From the NCBI GenBank assembly GCA_023101885.1, contig JALPQD010000054.1:1910893-1974892 (forward strand): a stretch of DNA of 64,000 nt, read 5' to 3'. This document shows, piece after piece, positions 12,905 through 25,094 of the stretch. The notes below the pieces were generated by a model. That model was not told the origin of the DNA and did not search any database. It was given only the letters and a program-made list of their open reading frames with translations. Position 1 is the first letter of the stretch; the number at the start of each line of letters is the position of its first letter. Source of the DNA: Typhlomys cinereus (taxonomy: Eukaryota; Chordata; Mammalia; Rodentia; Platacanthomyidae). Both the position numbers and the translations under genes were made by a program.

Positions 12905-13250
12905 TCACTGTGAGTCATCATTCAAATTCAATTTTTAGAAAGAAAGGGAGATTTATTTGGCTTACAGTTTTAAATGGGAGATACAATCCATTTATGGCAG
13001 GAAAGGTATGGCTGACTAGCAGAAGCTGGAGGCAACTTAGGTGATGTCCATCATGGAGGCTAGAGAGAGCAAACTGGAGAGCTGAGTGGGGAGGGAGGTG
13101 GGAAAGTAACCAACCTCAAGCCTTACTCTCCCTGACATGCCTTCCTCCAACAAGGGTCCACATCTCAGTGGTGCCATGACCTTCCCAAATATCAACCAGG
13201 GATTCAAACAAAAAGTCTATGGGAGATAAGTAATATTCAAACAGCTTCTA
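12905..13250 (-). mobile_element. Old MaLR-type LTR, antisense
   Basis: It shows the reversed MaLR pattern: AGGGAGATTTATTTGGCTTACAG (a reversed AATAAA region), a CATGGAGGC block, a CTTCCTCCAACAAGG block and a CTTCCCAAAT block. This is the same order as in the better-preserved LTRs at 45.6 and 47.2 kb. Confidence 0.65.
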
Positions 13251-13429
13251 TTAACAAATTAAAGTCAGTACTTCTTTGTACATGTGGTTGGATATTCTGT
13301 GTACTCCCTTCAAATGAATTTCAATATATTAATTGTCTTTTCACTTGTTAGTTAATATAAATTACTGACATATGTTTATTTAATGCTTGTATAAGTATCA
13401 TAACTTTGAAAATGATACCTTATTCTCTC

Positions 13430-13910
13430 TCATGTTAATTTAAGCAGGAAAAATCCTCCCAGCAGATTGAAAGCTCTAGCAATGCTTTGCCCACTAAAAG
13501 CCCAATAAGGACTTAAGTCAACTCCTTTCTGTTTTTTTATTTCACCAACACCCTGAAATATTTTTTCTAGGGAACTAACAACAGCTCTGTTTTGCCTGTT
13601 TTGAGGTAATCGAGCAGTTATTTAAGTGTTTTTCAGACAAGCTGCTCGTATCTAAATGTTTCTGTCAAGCTTTCTTTCCCACTATTGTGTCTTAATACAT
13701 AAGAGACATTTGCTTGTTGATCGCATTCAGCCAACATAGTGTTAAGAATGTAAAACCTGAATCATGCAGCAAAGCTGGTCAATATGAACGAGGCTCAGTA
13801 AACTGAAGTTAAGACATGATTTATAATGACTATCTCATGCAATATTTGGGAACAATTATAATAAAAGAGTCTTTTGCTGTCTCTAAATGTTCTAGTTTTC
13901 TGTATATGAA
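13430..13910. other. Unique block, possible conserved non-coding element
   Basis: No simple repeats, no recognised transposon and no open frame are present. Composition is balanced with homeodomain-like AATTA/TAAT words. This texture is typical of conserved non-coding DNA, but conservation cannot be seen from one sequence. Confidence 0.25.
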
Positions 13911-13924
13911 ATGGAACTGGGGGA

Positions 13925-14220
13925 AAAACAACTAATGGGAGAAAATATTTATTTGGGTTCACTACTCTAGAGATTTGAATCCATGGTCACTAATGCTGTG
14001 TTGTGCTCACACCACCACGAGGGATTACAATGGGATGATACATTAGAGAATTCTCACCTTTTATGTCTGCCAAGAACTAAAAAGCAAAGGAGTGGCTTGG
14101 TTTCCAATATTGCCTCCAAGAGATGTCCTGATGACTTAACTTCTTCAAGTCTTTAGCACAATTAAAAGCTCACCCAAAACACCAAAATCTAAACTTAAAT
14201 GACCCAGTATATTCTTACCT
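13925..14220 (-). mobile_element. Possible old LTR-like repeat, antisense
   Basis: The order of a TTTATTTGGGTTCAC block, a GATTTGAATCCATGGTCAC block and a CTCCAAGAGATGTCCTGATGAC block resembles a dispersed rodent LTR in reverse. It is strongly diverged. Confidence 0.4.
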
Positions 14221-14454
14221 GCTATGTCTTGCAATCTGGAGCATTCCTGCTGAGTTAAGTGTATTTTCAATTTCAAGGTAAAAAGAAGTGATACCTGTTT
14301 TCTGTGAAACTGAATTATTGCCTGAGCTGTTCTTGTGATTCAGGAGACACTGTTGTATACTGAAGCTTGGTGCCCTTAACACTGAAGTGTGAGAAAAGCT
14401 CCCAGCCTTTCATCCAGCTTTAGTCCCCAAGGTTTCCTCTGTATGTTCTTATCT

Positions 14455-15065
14455 GTCTTAAGTTCTTTAGGGGCATGTTGCTATGTCAGTCATTATGTAT
14501 GGTAAAGACAAGTCTCTCACTGTTGTGAGTTCCTAGATACAGCAGTCTTGCAACAGTGAACCGTTTCATCCTCAGGTTCTACTGCCCTCTCTTTTGTGAT
14601 GGAGAGAGGTTAGGTTGATCTGACTCTGGGTTACCCTTGCTGAGTTGCTGGTTGTTGTCCTCTTCACTACTCTTCTACTGTCCTAGGCTCCATCCTGCCA
14701 GGTTGTTGATTCTCTACCTTTCTTGTAGAAGACTTCAAGGCTGGATGTTCAGTGTTCTTCCAATCTATGGAAATGAAAACAGCTATTTACAGAGCAGCTT
14801 GGTGTACTGTCTTCCTACCTATAGTTTAATTGGCTGTTTTATCCTATTGATCTATTTCTTGTCCTTAACAGTGAGTTGACCTGAAGAGAGGTAACTTAGT
14901 ATGCTGCAGAGGTCTGAACTCCCACAAGCCAGAGGAAACCCTGGGGCCCATAGAAACATACACACAGTAGTGTGGAAGGAAATGGGAAGAATTGATAGAG
15001 GCAAGAGAGGGGGTGGGAGAGTGAGGGGATGAAGAGAAGCAGAGATAATACTGAATATGCTTGTA
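14455..15065 (+). mobile_element. Old L1 3' UTR fragments
   Basis: The right part (about 14870-15065) is a sense L1 3' UTR end: a CTGAACTCCCACAAGCC block, a long purine-rich tract (about 14975-15045) and an A/T-rich tail. The left part (about 14560-14760) carries a CTGCCCTCTC block and a CTCCATCCTG block that look like the reverse complement of the younger L1 3' UTR. The composite order recurs at 16.5-17.8 kb. Confidence 0.6.
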
Positions 15066-15543
15066 AAAGTAGATTTTTTTTATAAAAGATATGTCACAGT
15101 ATTCCCTTTGGTCACTAAGATTGCTACAGCTTGTAACTGATGCTATTCACTGGCCTTACTCTGACTTCTTTTCCCTGGTGCCAGAGGCAAGGTTGCCTTT
15201 GTTGGGCCTGCCAAAACCTACAAGTTGCCTGAAATCTTCATCTATGCTTGGATCAGCAAATACAGCTGTATCACTCAGAAGGGCACCTTGTGAGATTCTT
15301 ATAAGCTTCCAACAACAAGGTCAAATTTGGTAGGCTTCTAGTCATGCCGATATGCCACTAGATTTGAAAATTTTAGCTAATATTTATACCACCAGTCTGT
15401 GGAATCACTGTTCAATAGAAACAGCCTGGGTAAATAAAGGGCTCAGATCTCTTTTCTAAGTTTCCACATGTTGATTAATTTTATCACAAAGTAATGGTAA
15501 ACATTTGAGAAGGTGTGCTTAATCCAATTTAAATAATTTACAA

Positions 15544-15592
15544 TGTGTGTGTGTGTGTGTGTGTGTGTGCGTGCGTGTGTGTGCGTGTGTGT
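15544..15592 (+). repeat. (GT)n microsatellite
   Basis: About 49 nt of GT dinucleotides with GC interruptions. Confidence 0.95.
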
Positions 15593-16525
15593 ATTAAAGG
15601 ATCACAGAGTCTAAGAGTAGAATTTTGTACTTTCATGTAGTTGTGGATCAGTATATAGGCAAGTATTTTGTAAGGTAGGTGTGGAGTTAATGATGAAATG
15701 TTCATTCAACATTCCAAGGGATTTGAAGGCTTTATGTTTTGGTTAAGCTGCTAATATGAATATATTTATAGAATTTCTAGATTAGAATATATATGATCTT
15801 GTGGATTTATTTGTTTTATTTATTTAACCTGGTTTGTTAAACTGTCTACCCACAAATAAGAAATAATGGATCTTCTTTTTTTATTTGCCTGTGTGGAGGT
15901 AAAATAATTGCAACTGTAGTGCTAATCATGATATTAATAGTGTTTCTTTTGATAATACCTTAGAGTTATTTAATTCAAGTAAATTCAGTAGAATGTCCAA
16001 AAAGTACAACCCGGCATTACCTTTTGAATGGATTAGCCTACCGATTGCTTAGCTCTTCATATATTAATGCTGCCTCTGATAGATGGATTCACTAAAATAT
16101 TTACCTAAATTTTTAAAAAAATAATACATGTAATTACTTGGATACTAGTGTTTATAAACACAGTGTAAAGGTACTATTAAGGTGCCTGATTAAGGACAAG
16201 GATGTTTTCTTCCTACAGTAAGCTTATTTTCTGATATTTTAATAAAATATAAACTCTGAATATGACAATGCTCATGTCTTAAGTTTTGATCACCCTATAT
16301 CTAAGTTTTGTTATGGATGTAAATTGTGATTTTTAATATTCTACCTGCAAAAATATGTGATAACACAAGCAAAGTTAGCAAAAAATTGAAAATGAAAGTT
16401 GTCAAAATTAAAACTGGTTACTTTTCAGTTTTACTTGTGTTTCAAATCATTATTGATGTGTGTTCCTTTAGTTTAGTAAATACGTTGTTTTTATTTATAG
16501 ACAGAATTCCTTTTTGGGGTCAAAA
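15593..16525. other. AT-rich unique sequence, no gene seen
   Basis: Only chance open frames are present. Confidence 0.55.
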
Positions 16526-16529
16526 ACAA

Positions 16530-17805
16530 ATCCAATGGTGAGCCTTTCCATCTTTAAGTTTGTACAATTTTACTGCCCCCTCTTCCACAAGGTTCCCATA
16601 AGCCATATGCTGGGGAGAGAATAGGATGATCTGATTCTGAGTAAGCATTTCCGGGTCCTGGTAATCTGCATTATGGCTGGCTATTGCTGTCTACTTCACT
16701 GTTCTTCTACTGGCCTTTGCTCCATCCTGTCCAGTAATTGAGATTCTCTATATCTCTTGACAGGAAGTACATGAGAGATAGAAGGAACAAAGAGACTTAG
16801 AAAAAAAAAACTCAAAATGGTGGGAACAACCCCTATGTTAGTAATATGTCAAAAAAATGTCTTTTCAAGAAAGAAAAAGAATGAGCAGTCCCTGTGCAGA
16901 GGAGCATAGAATGAGGAAAACAGGAAACAATAAAATAAAATAAAAGCCTTGAGCTGATTCACTTAGAACCCAAAGGTACAATTATACTAGAAGTAGCAAG
17001 AATGTGGCACTCCTTGATAAAATGCTGGTCAGAGAGGTCTTAAATGCCCCCAAGCATTATAGGCTTTTGCCTATAATGATGGCTCTCCAAAAATCATCTG
17101 TAACACCCCATTACTGAAGATGCAACACAAATTGAATACGGTACATGGGCAAAATGTGTCAGCTGGAATTGCTGTGAGGATTTTCTTCTTGCTGAATATC
17201 TTATACAGTACCAAGGAATATTGTAGAAGCTGCTTGGGGAGAGACATAATCACAAACCCCATCGAATAAGATCTATAAGTTGCAATATGGATCACCATGG
17301 CATTAGGTGACCACCAGTGTAATAGTGGCATGAGTACTAAAGAGACAACCAACAGCTTTCTGATTGAATTCAAGACTTGCTTGTCATAATGGTACCTGTC
17401 TCTGTTACAGTAAACTAGAACAAGAACCTAAAGAGGGAAGGAAATAGATCAATGGAAAAGACAGCCAATAAACCTATAGGTAGAAAGACGGTACATCAAA
17501 CTACTCTGTAGGCAGCTGTTATTATATCCATAAAATGGCAACTCACAGTGGAAAACTTTGAGTCTAAAGCTGGATGAGTGAAGGGAAATGCAAACATCAG
17601 TGGGTGGCCTGAAGACAGATAACTTGCTATATTACAGAAGCCTGAACCCCTACAGAAGTAGACAAGCCAGAGTAAACTCTAAGGTCCATATGGAAGACAG
17701 AAGGGTGGAAGGAAGTAGGAGGGAATAGTGAAAGGAAGTGAGGGAATGGGAGGGAGGAGGGACAGAAAGATAAAGAAGAAATTTTACAACATTATTAAAT
17801 AAAAA
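16530..17805 (+). mobile_element. Old L1 3' UTR, part inverted
   Basis: The segment at about 16555-16760 resembles reverse-complement L1 3' UTR (CTGCCCCCTCTTCC and GCTCCATCCTG blocks). The segment at about 17060-17805 reads in sense, with an AATAGTGGCATGAGT/TCTGATTGAATT block, an AAGAACCTAAAGAGGGAAGG block and a terminal purine tract (about 17690-17775) before an A-rich tail. The middle is not placed. Confidence 0.55.
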
Positions 17806-18260
17806 AAGAGAGGTTCTCTACTTCCCTTGCAGAAGATTTCTAGGCTGATATTCCATTCAAAGCAGGACTACTGCATCTGGGAACTCACTGCAGTTCTTAC
17901 CAGACCTGCATAATGACTAAAATACCAGCATGCTTCCATAGACTATGAGGAACGGAAGAGAGATAAGAACACACAGTGGAAATCTTATGAACTAAAGCTG
18001 GATAAGTTAAAGAATACTTTATTAGTGGGGTGGCATTAGAGGGGCAACTTGGTATGCCACAGAGGCGTGAACTTCCACAAGAGTAAACAAGTCAGAGGGA
18101 ACCCTGGGATCCATAGAAGTTGTCAAGTGAAGGGTGAGAGGGAGTGGAATGGATTGATGAAGAGAAGGGAGGGAAAAGGGGGAGATGGGAAGCAGGGGGA
18201 TTGGAGGGAAGCAGGGATTAGTACTCAATATGCTTGTAAAACCAAAAAATAATTAATTTA
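17806..18260 (+). mobile_element. Second old L1 3' end abutting the first
   Basis: It repeats the sense 3' UTR order of the neighbouring copy: ACACAGTGGAAATCTTATG, AACTTGGTATGCCACAGAGG, a purine tract (about 18130-18220) and an A-rich end. It is therefore a separate insertion or a local duplication. Confidence 0.6.
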
Positions 18261-18475
18261 AAAAAAGCCCAAAGGTCATAAACTATTCAAATATGGCTTA
18301 CACTGTGATTTCCTGCTTTGGAGGAGAGTGAAAAGATTACATGAGATATATTAAATATGTCTTTAATGTACTGTTTTGCTTCTTCATACCAAACACAATT
18401 GTGGTAAACATTAAGACTGCCCTGAGCCTTTAAAAATCAATGCAATGCTATAGAATGAATATGTAGTTATAAAGC

Positions 18476-18486
18476 AAACACACACA

Positions 18487-18539
<53 letters not shown>

Positions 18540-18590
18540 ACAGACACAGAAACAGAGACAGACAGAGACAGACAGAGACAGAGAGAGGGA
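18476..18590 (+). repeat. (CA)n followed by (GACA)n/(GA)n microsatellite
   Basis: A long CA array runs into CAGA/GACA repeats. The 63-codon minus-strand open frame here is a translated repeat, not a gene. Confidence 0.95.
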
Positions 18591-18599
18591 GGATGGTTC

Positions 18600-19730
18600 C
18601 ACTAAGACTTTAAAATGTTTTCCTTAATCATCTGCTTCCAGAGGAAGGAAATTGATTGGATTACTTTAAGTTAATCAACCAGAGTATTTTTCTATAAACA
18701 TATCACATAATCAACTGTGTCTTTTACATGAAGGCCTAGAAAAGTTGTCACTAATGCGAAATATCATATTGAGAGAAAAATACTGAAAGTTATGAGGGGA
18801 AAATAGAGGAGTCAAAAGCCTCCTCAAGGACAGTCCGCAAAGAAATGGGGTATCTGCTGAGCAGAAATAACATTTTAGTATACCTTTTCAATTTTAAAAT
18901 ATATTACTTTATATGCTTGAAATATAAACTTTTTATTTTATTGAATTTTCTATTCCTTATTCAAGAACATTTAAAACTAAATGTTCTTACAGGCAAATAA
19001 CTTGCAATTTGTTGACTCATTCACAGCTAGCTGAAGCCTTGCATTGAAACTGTCCCCAGTGGTAGAAGTTTAATCATTTGGATCACTGCTTGCTCTGGAA
19101 ACCAATTGAGCAGAAACTGAAATTATCTTTCTACCAAATACAAGAAACATGCTCAGGAGAATTGACCCATTTTAGATTTCCTGAGTAAACTGTACTAGAC
19201 TTCATACTAAACTCAAATGATTCCTCTTTCAAAATCCAATGATGTCCAGCATATTTCTATTCCATGGGACCTGCAACTCTTTTTTAAGACAAGAATAAAG
19301 GGCTATGGTGTCTTTACTATTTACTTCACAGGTTTATTTATTCTCCACAACAGGTAGAAGCATTTCGTTCAGTATTTATTGAACATCTCCTGTGGGCACA
19401 ATACCAGGAAGCGAGGGATAGTAAATGAACCAGATTACATTGTTGCAAGCAGATGTTGGGGCCTTATGTGTCACCTGTGAGTAGTGGGGGTGCTCAACTT
19501 AGCTGATGTCTGAAAATTCACCAAAGCAGCTGGAGTCTTTTATGTGAATGAGGGCATGTTTTGTGAAGATGTTAGTAAAAAATGTGCTTCAATTGAAGAT
19601 TTGTTTCCTGGTAAATACATTTAGAGAGTTTATAACCTCAAATATCACAACTCTGTTTTCATCAATAGCAGTGAGGAAATTTGTAAGGTGGGAAATGTTT
19701 ATGTATTCTCTTCTTCCATTTGTGATTTCT
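18600..19730. other. Unique sequence, no gene seen
   Basis: AT-rich. Nothing recognised. Confidence 0.5.
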
Positions 19731-19734
19731 CTCC

Positions 19735-20105
19735 TGTTGAGGACTAAATGTGAAAACGCCCCCACAAGCGTATGTGTTTGAACATTTGGTCCCTGGTGGG
19801 TGGTACATTTTGGGGAAGGTTGTGGAATCTTCAAGAGATGGATCTGTGAGAAAGGAATTATGTCACTGAGGGTGTAACTTGGTGTTTTGTAGCACACTCC
19901 CACTTCTGTTTCCTTTATGCTTCCTGAATGTGAATGCAATGTGAGGTACCAACATCTACTCTCGATTGCATGCATTCCTTGCCCTTGGCCATGCACCACG
20001 AGGAACTCTAAACTTCTTGAACTGCAATACAAAATTAACTTACTCCATTAAGTTGCTTTGGTTACAGCAGTTTATCACACAACACAAGAGAAGCAGGTAT
20101 TGAAA
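19735..20105 (+). mobile_element. MaLR (MT/ORR1-type) LTR
   Basis: The block order is GAGGACTAAATGTGAAAA, TTTGAACATTTGGTCCC, GGGGAAGGTTGTGGAA, CACTGAGGGTG, CACTTCTGTTTCC, TGAATGTGAATGCAATGTG and TTAAGTTGCTTTGGTTACAG. This is the canonical order of a rodent MaLR LTR in sense orientation. The 147-codon minus-strand frame across it is incidental. Confidence 0.8.
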
Positions 20106-20870
20106 GTAAATTATGCCTGACAATAAAGAAAATGACTTAATAAAGTTAATTCCAAGATGCAAATTAGGTTATCATTGAAAATATGGAAAGGAAATTTTTC
20201 AGAAATTTTATTCTGTGTGTTTGTAGACTGACATTTGTGGACCCAATACTCACATTCTGTATCTATATCCACCAGGTCTGTCACTGTGTTTTATGTAATA
20301 TCTGAAGAATGTTATTTCTAGATAGACTATTGAGGATAATATCCTCATATTGTAGAAGTACAATAGACAAGGCAGGAAATATCCTGAATCATCACAATTA
20401 TCTCTCATAATTACATTATGCAAAGATAGCTTATAAATTCATTCATAGGAGATTTGAGAGCCTGAATCAAATCATAGAGTCCTAAAACTTCATTCTATTA
20501 ATCAAAGGATGCACACATCTATGAAAACATAAGCAAAATCAAATGTAGACTGAAAAGAAGAGACAAAGTTTTGAAAGAGAAAGTTTGGAATAAGGTATAT
20601 TCTAATTAATTTGTAATTTTTGGAAGCTTAGAAACATGACTTGCTCATATTTCTAAAATTCATATCAAAGTAATCAACGCATTAATGAGGGCTCTAAATG
20701 AGGATTTAAAAAGGCAGTTTCAAAGAACATTTTGAGATTTACTTTGTCTCTATGAAGTTTGAAGATTTTGATGAAATAATATTGCTAAGTTAAATAAAAC
20801 ATTGTATGGGGTTAGCTACGTATTTATTTTGGGATATTGAATATCTGGTTTGTTTGGTGTTAGAATAAGA

Positions 20871-20873
<3 letters not shown>
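20106..20873. other. AT-rich unique sequence
   Basis: No gene or recognised repeat is seen. Confidence 0.5.
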
Positions 20874-20874
<1 letters not shown>

Positions 20875-20921
<47 letters not shown>

Positions 20922-21190
20922 TATGTGTTTGTGTGTATCAAAGGACACTGTGTTTCCCTGTCAAGGATCAAAGGTGATCTCTAAAATCAATCATCCTTGA
21001 TTGCTTCTATCTCCTTTTGCTTTCCTCTGGGATTTCCCAGGATTTACCTTAACAGAACCAGAAGAATTCAGGCAACTATCATTTATGTCTGGTATTTTTT
21101 ACATGGTATCTGGCATCTACACTCAGCCAGCTCCTTCTGCTTGTGAGGCAAAGTTTTAACCCCTGAGTCATCTCTATAGCCCAGAACTAG
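20875..21190 (-). mobile_element. (GT)n tract plus old B4-like SINE, antisense
   Basis: A long GT array (20875-20936) is followed by a SINE-like body in reverse. The end carries AACCCCTGAGTCATCTCTA, close to the complement of a box A head. Such GT runs commonly derive from the reversed CA tail of these SINEs. Confidence 0.6.
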
Positions 21191-21574
21191 CATTTAAAAG
21201 GGAAAAGAAAAATCTTTGATATCACTTGCTGTAGTTTAAGAGAAATTTCATGCAAAGATACTAGATAAGATGAATGACCTAGCATATAATTTTACAATAT
21301 CTTGACTTTAACTGAATAATAAAGAGGAAAACAAGTTTAATTACATTCTTGAACAAAATTAAACAATCATTCAGAGTGCTTGTTAAAAAGCAGTACATTA
21401 TAAATGAAGTCTGCTTAGCCTTTTATTTCTTTTAGAGAGTAAAGTACTTTTTCCTTAGGTTGATAAAACAAATGAAATTTATCCAACCTGGTATTTATTC
21501 TACTTGCTTCTCTTAAAATACTGTAATGATATGATTTCTTATTCATTTCTTGGTAATAGATATGCAAAGAGTAT

Positions 21575-21925
21575 TGTGATGGTTAATCTTGATTTTCAAC
21601 ATCATGGAATTTAGAATCACCATTGAAACTAAACTCTGAGAATGCCTCTGAGGGAATAGATTAGATTAATTGATCTGGGAAGACACACTCTATGTTTGGA
21701 TAATTCTATTATATGGTTGGGGTTCAGGATGAGATTAAAAAGGAGAAAGTAAGGTGAGTGCAACACCACATAATATGTTGTTCTTTTCTTTCTGACTGGA
21801 TGCAGCAGGAATATGCTTCTGCTCCCATGATTTTCCACCATGTTAGACTGTGATCTTTTAGGTATAAGAAACCTTGTTTCCTAAGTTGCTTTAAGAGGTT
21901 GCTTTAACAGGTTCAGTAACTGCAT
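21575..21925 (+). mobile_element. MaLR-like LTR, with a duplicate of its 3' half at 22.93 kb
   Basis: It begins GTGATGGTTAATCTTGATT and runs through TTTAGAATCACC, AGAAAGTAAGGTGAGTG, a TTTCTGACTGGATGCAGC block and TTAAGTTGCTTTAAGAGG, which is the order of a rodent LTR. The segment from about 21777 to 21900 is nearly identical to 22932-23053. Confidence 0.6.
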
Positions 21926-22914
21926 AGTAAAAAAAAAAAAACAAAAACAAAAAACTGTACAATATACCTTACCTATCTTATGTAATGATGTATCCAATAA
22001 GGTTTCATAAAAAAATATTTTATATTACACTTGCACTCAAATATCCTTTTAACAGAACAATATTTGTAGTTATAAAACTGGCCAGAGTGCAAGATTATAC
22101 AATATTGAGACAAAATATTGTGAGGAAAATATTTTGGAATGTATTGAATAATTTAGATGACTGTTATTAGGCTAACCTATTTATATTTGCTTTTGAAATA
22201 TTGAATTGCACAACTTCTAATCTCATCTCTAGACAACATAAAAGGGGAAAATAATGGGGAAACTTAAAGTATAATTAGTAATTAGCTTCTTTTCAAAAAT
22301 TTTGAATATTATATCTTATACACATGTACACATATGAATTTAATTTCTTACTGATTAAAATGATTGTATGTATTATTGAGTACATTCTGATACTTATATG
22401 CCTTTGTAAATTTATTGATAACCAAATGAAGATATTCATATTATGAATAATTTCAAGCATTGTCATTTCTTTGTTATGAGGTCATTCAATTATTTTTAGT
22501 TATCTTTTGTTCAATGATGCATTGTAAAAGCCATTCTGTTTAACAGCGTATCAGAGTGTATTTCTCTTCTCTGCTTGTGTGTTTGTAGCCAGTAACTGAC
22601 CTTACCCAAACTTCCCTACAAAATGCCTCTTCCATTTCAGAACATCATAATTCTATCTTCATATTTCAGCTCAGATACTTTACATACCACATGTGATATG
22701 AGTTAAGTTACATAATTTATTTTCTATGTCTGGTATCTCACACTTAGCATTATGACTCTAAATCTATCAATTGAGAAAAAATATTGAATAACATTGTATT
22801 TTTTCATATAGGTTCCATACCATTCTTCCAATTCATTGTTAGAAATAGTTTGATTTCCTATCTTGGACTCTGTTCAATAAATAGTGGTGTCTTTCATAGA
22901 AAAAAAGTGCCTAG
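21926..22914. other. AT-rich unique sequence
   Basis: No gene is seen. A possible weak L1-derived stretch cannot be supported. Confidence 0.45.
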
Positions 22915-23057
22915 ACTTTCATCTCTCACTGTTGTTCTTTTCTTTCTGACTGTGGATGCAGCAGGAATATGCTTCTGCTGCCATGATTTTCCACCATGTT
23001 AGACTGTGATCTTTTAGGTATAAGAAACCTTGTTTCCTAAGTTGCTTTAAGAGGTTC
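22915..23057 (+). mobile_element. 3' fragment of a MaLR-like LTR, near-identical to 21.78 kb
   Basis: About 120 nt match the earlier copy with only a 2-nt indel (ACTGGATG against ACTGTGGATG) and one or two substitutions. The flanks differ. Confidence 0.65.
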
Positions 23058-23368
23058 ACTGTATAAAATATACTCTAATAGATCAATACTTAAATTCTCG
23101 ATTGAAAGAAAACATACTTGCAGAAAATATGACATAGAAACCTCAGTAAATTGTCATGGGGAAGGCAGTTTCTAATATGACTTCAAAAGCACAGGCAACA
23201 CAAGCAAAACTGAAAAATAGGAATAAAATATTTAGAAAGTTTTCAGTGCAAAGGAAATAGCCTACAAAATCAATTGACAAGCTATCAAACAGAAGAAATT
23301 AGTCACGAATGTTTTCAGGCAATATATTCATTTCAATCATAAAAGCAACTAGCATAACACAATAGCAA
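23058..23368 (+). mobile_element. Older L1 ORF2 fragment, left part
   Basis: It has L1 ORF2-like word order (AAAAGCACAGGCAACACAAGC, then GCCTACAAAATCAATTGACA) with many stops. It appears to be interrupted by the younger L1 that follows and to resume near 25.1 kb. Confidence 0.55.
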
Positions 23369-24905
23369 AAAAGAAACTTTACCAGGGATGAAATTAAAAT
23401 GTCTAACAAATATCTTAAAAAATGCTCCACTTCCTTCGCCAACAGGGAAATGCAAATCAAAACTTCCCTGAGATATCATCTCACCCCGGTCAGGATGGCA
23501 AAAATCCACAATACAAACAACGACAAATGCTGGAGAGGATGTGGAGAGAGGGGAATTCTCCTACATTGTTGGTGGGAATGCAGGCTCATACAGCCACTGT
23601 GGCGAGCCGTCTGGAGATTCTTAAAGAAATTAAAGATTGAAATACCATATGACCCTACTATCCCACTTTTGGGAATAACCCCCCATGCAGCAGAGGTTCG
23701 CCTCGATAGCACAAGCTCGACCATGTTCATAGCAGCACTGTTTACAATAGCAAAGTCATGGAATCAACCCAAATGTCCAACAGTTGACAAGTGGATAAGG
23801 AAACTGTGGTACATCTATACAATGGAGTACTACTCAGCCATCAAAAATGATGAATTACTGGAATTTGCTGGGAAATGGATGTCATTAGAAAGAATTATAT
23901 TAAGTGAAGTATACCAAACCCAGAAAATTAAGTGCCGTATGTACTCCCTAATAGGTGGCTCCTAGTACCAAACTCACCCAGCCCACATTGAGACACTCAA
24001 AAGTAAACCTATGTAACACAGTAATTGCAAGGATTATGAGCAAGAGAGATGGGGTAGGAGGGCCACACCAGAAACAAGGAGAGAGGGGACCATATTACAG
24101 CAGAGAAAATAGGCCTCCATCAAGGTCTGCAAGTAAGTAATGAGAAACCTGGTTAAGTTCACAGACGTTCTTTCCTGATCTCACCAGAAGGGGAGGGCAT
24201 ATAGTCTAGCAGATTTCCTACTCTTATTACATCTACCCTTGAATGTGCTATTATAACAAGACTCCAGTTTAACAGCTTTTTGTCTCTGGCCAGGGGGTGA
24301 CATACAGTGCCCAGCAGAATGGAGTGAAGGGCATTGCAGGAGCAGCAAAACTGCAAAAGAAAATCAACGAACCACAATCCAGAACTTCAGAGACTATATC
24401 AATCACATAGAACTAGGCCAGCCTAATCTCTCCCCATCCTGGAGCTCAGGGACATTTGCGGAAGAGGGGGCGGTAAGATTGTAAGAGCAAAAGGATGGGA
24501 GAAGCAACGATTTGCAAGATTCTCAACAATAGTTGGGGCCAAAGCAATCATAATGGGACTTTGCATGCCCTGCGCAATGTCCAGCGCACTGTTGCCCTCA
24601 TAAAGTCTAGCATCTGTTAAGGGCACCGAGACCCCTGGAGGCAAGAGATTGACAGCCATAGTAGTGATCTTATGCTTAAGGGGGACAAGAGAAAGGGCTT
24701 ATGGAAATGCCACTGGGTCCTTATATGTCATCGGAGAGGAGGACCCAGTGGAGAGTTAGGCGTACACAATAAAGGACTCTCTGGGAATTGGGGGGGAGGC
24801 ACTGGGAGATGGGGAGGGGAAGGAGGGGGTTCGGGGGAAGAGGGGGGAGGGAGGGAACTGATAAAAAAATTTTAAAATGTATAATTAAATTTTTAATAAA
24901 AAAAG
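23369..24905 (+). mobile_element. 5'-truncated L1 (ORF2 C-terminus and 3' UTR)
   Basis: Homology to the full-length copy at 53-59 kb begins near 23369 (compare about 57930) and runs through the end of ORF2, the 3' UTR, a G-rich purine tract (about 24780-24858) and an A/T-rich tail. Relative to the full-length copy the 3' UTR lacks an internal segment near 24178-24215. No clean target duplication could be found. It appears to sit inside an older L1. Confidence 0.85.
23399..23965 (+). pseudogene. L1 ORF2p C-terminal fragment, open for 188 codons
   Basis: This is the last 188 residues of the L1 ORF2 protein, the multifunctional endonuclease/reverse transcriptase of LINE-1. The fragment contains the cysteine-rich C-terminal motif (CWRGCGERG...CWWEC) and ends at a TAG in the same place as the full-length copy. 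It has no endonuclease or reverse transcriptase domain and no promoter, so it is not functional. It differs from the 58.5-kb copy at 22 of 188 residues by my count, yet it has kept an open frame. The first ATG is the internal methionine of the MSNKYLKKCS segment, not a real start. Confidence 0.85.
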
Positions 24906-24959
24906 TATAAAAAAATAGAATGAAATAGAACTCTGTTAAAAAGAGACAAATACAAATAA

Positions 24960-25090
24960 ACTTGAGTGTGGTTGATCATCCTAGTAATTTCCACAGTCAG
25001 ATAAAGGAGAATGATTAAGTTTCTTTCCAGACTAGGCCACAGAGCAAGGTTCTGACTCAAAAACAAAATCAAACAAAAAAAAATAGACTA
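24960..25090 (+). mobile_element. B1/PB1-like SINE (7SL-derived)
   Basis: It reads GAGTGTGGTTGATCATCC through CAGACTAGGCCACAGAGC to an AAAACAAAATCAAAC tail, which is the layout of a B1/proto-B1 monomer. It is diverged from consensus but about 95% similar by eye to the fragment at 25.53 kb. Confidence 0.7.
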
Positions 25091-25094
25091 AAGG

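Noticed and set aside
19589..20032. 147-codon minus-strand open frame
   Set aside because: It lies antisense to a MaLR LTR and partly in unique AT-rich DNA. It has no domain or paralogue, so it is a chance frame.
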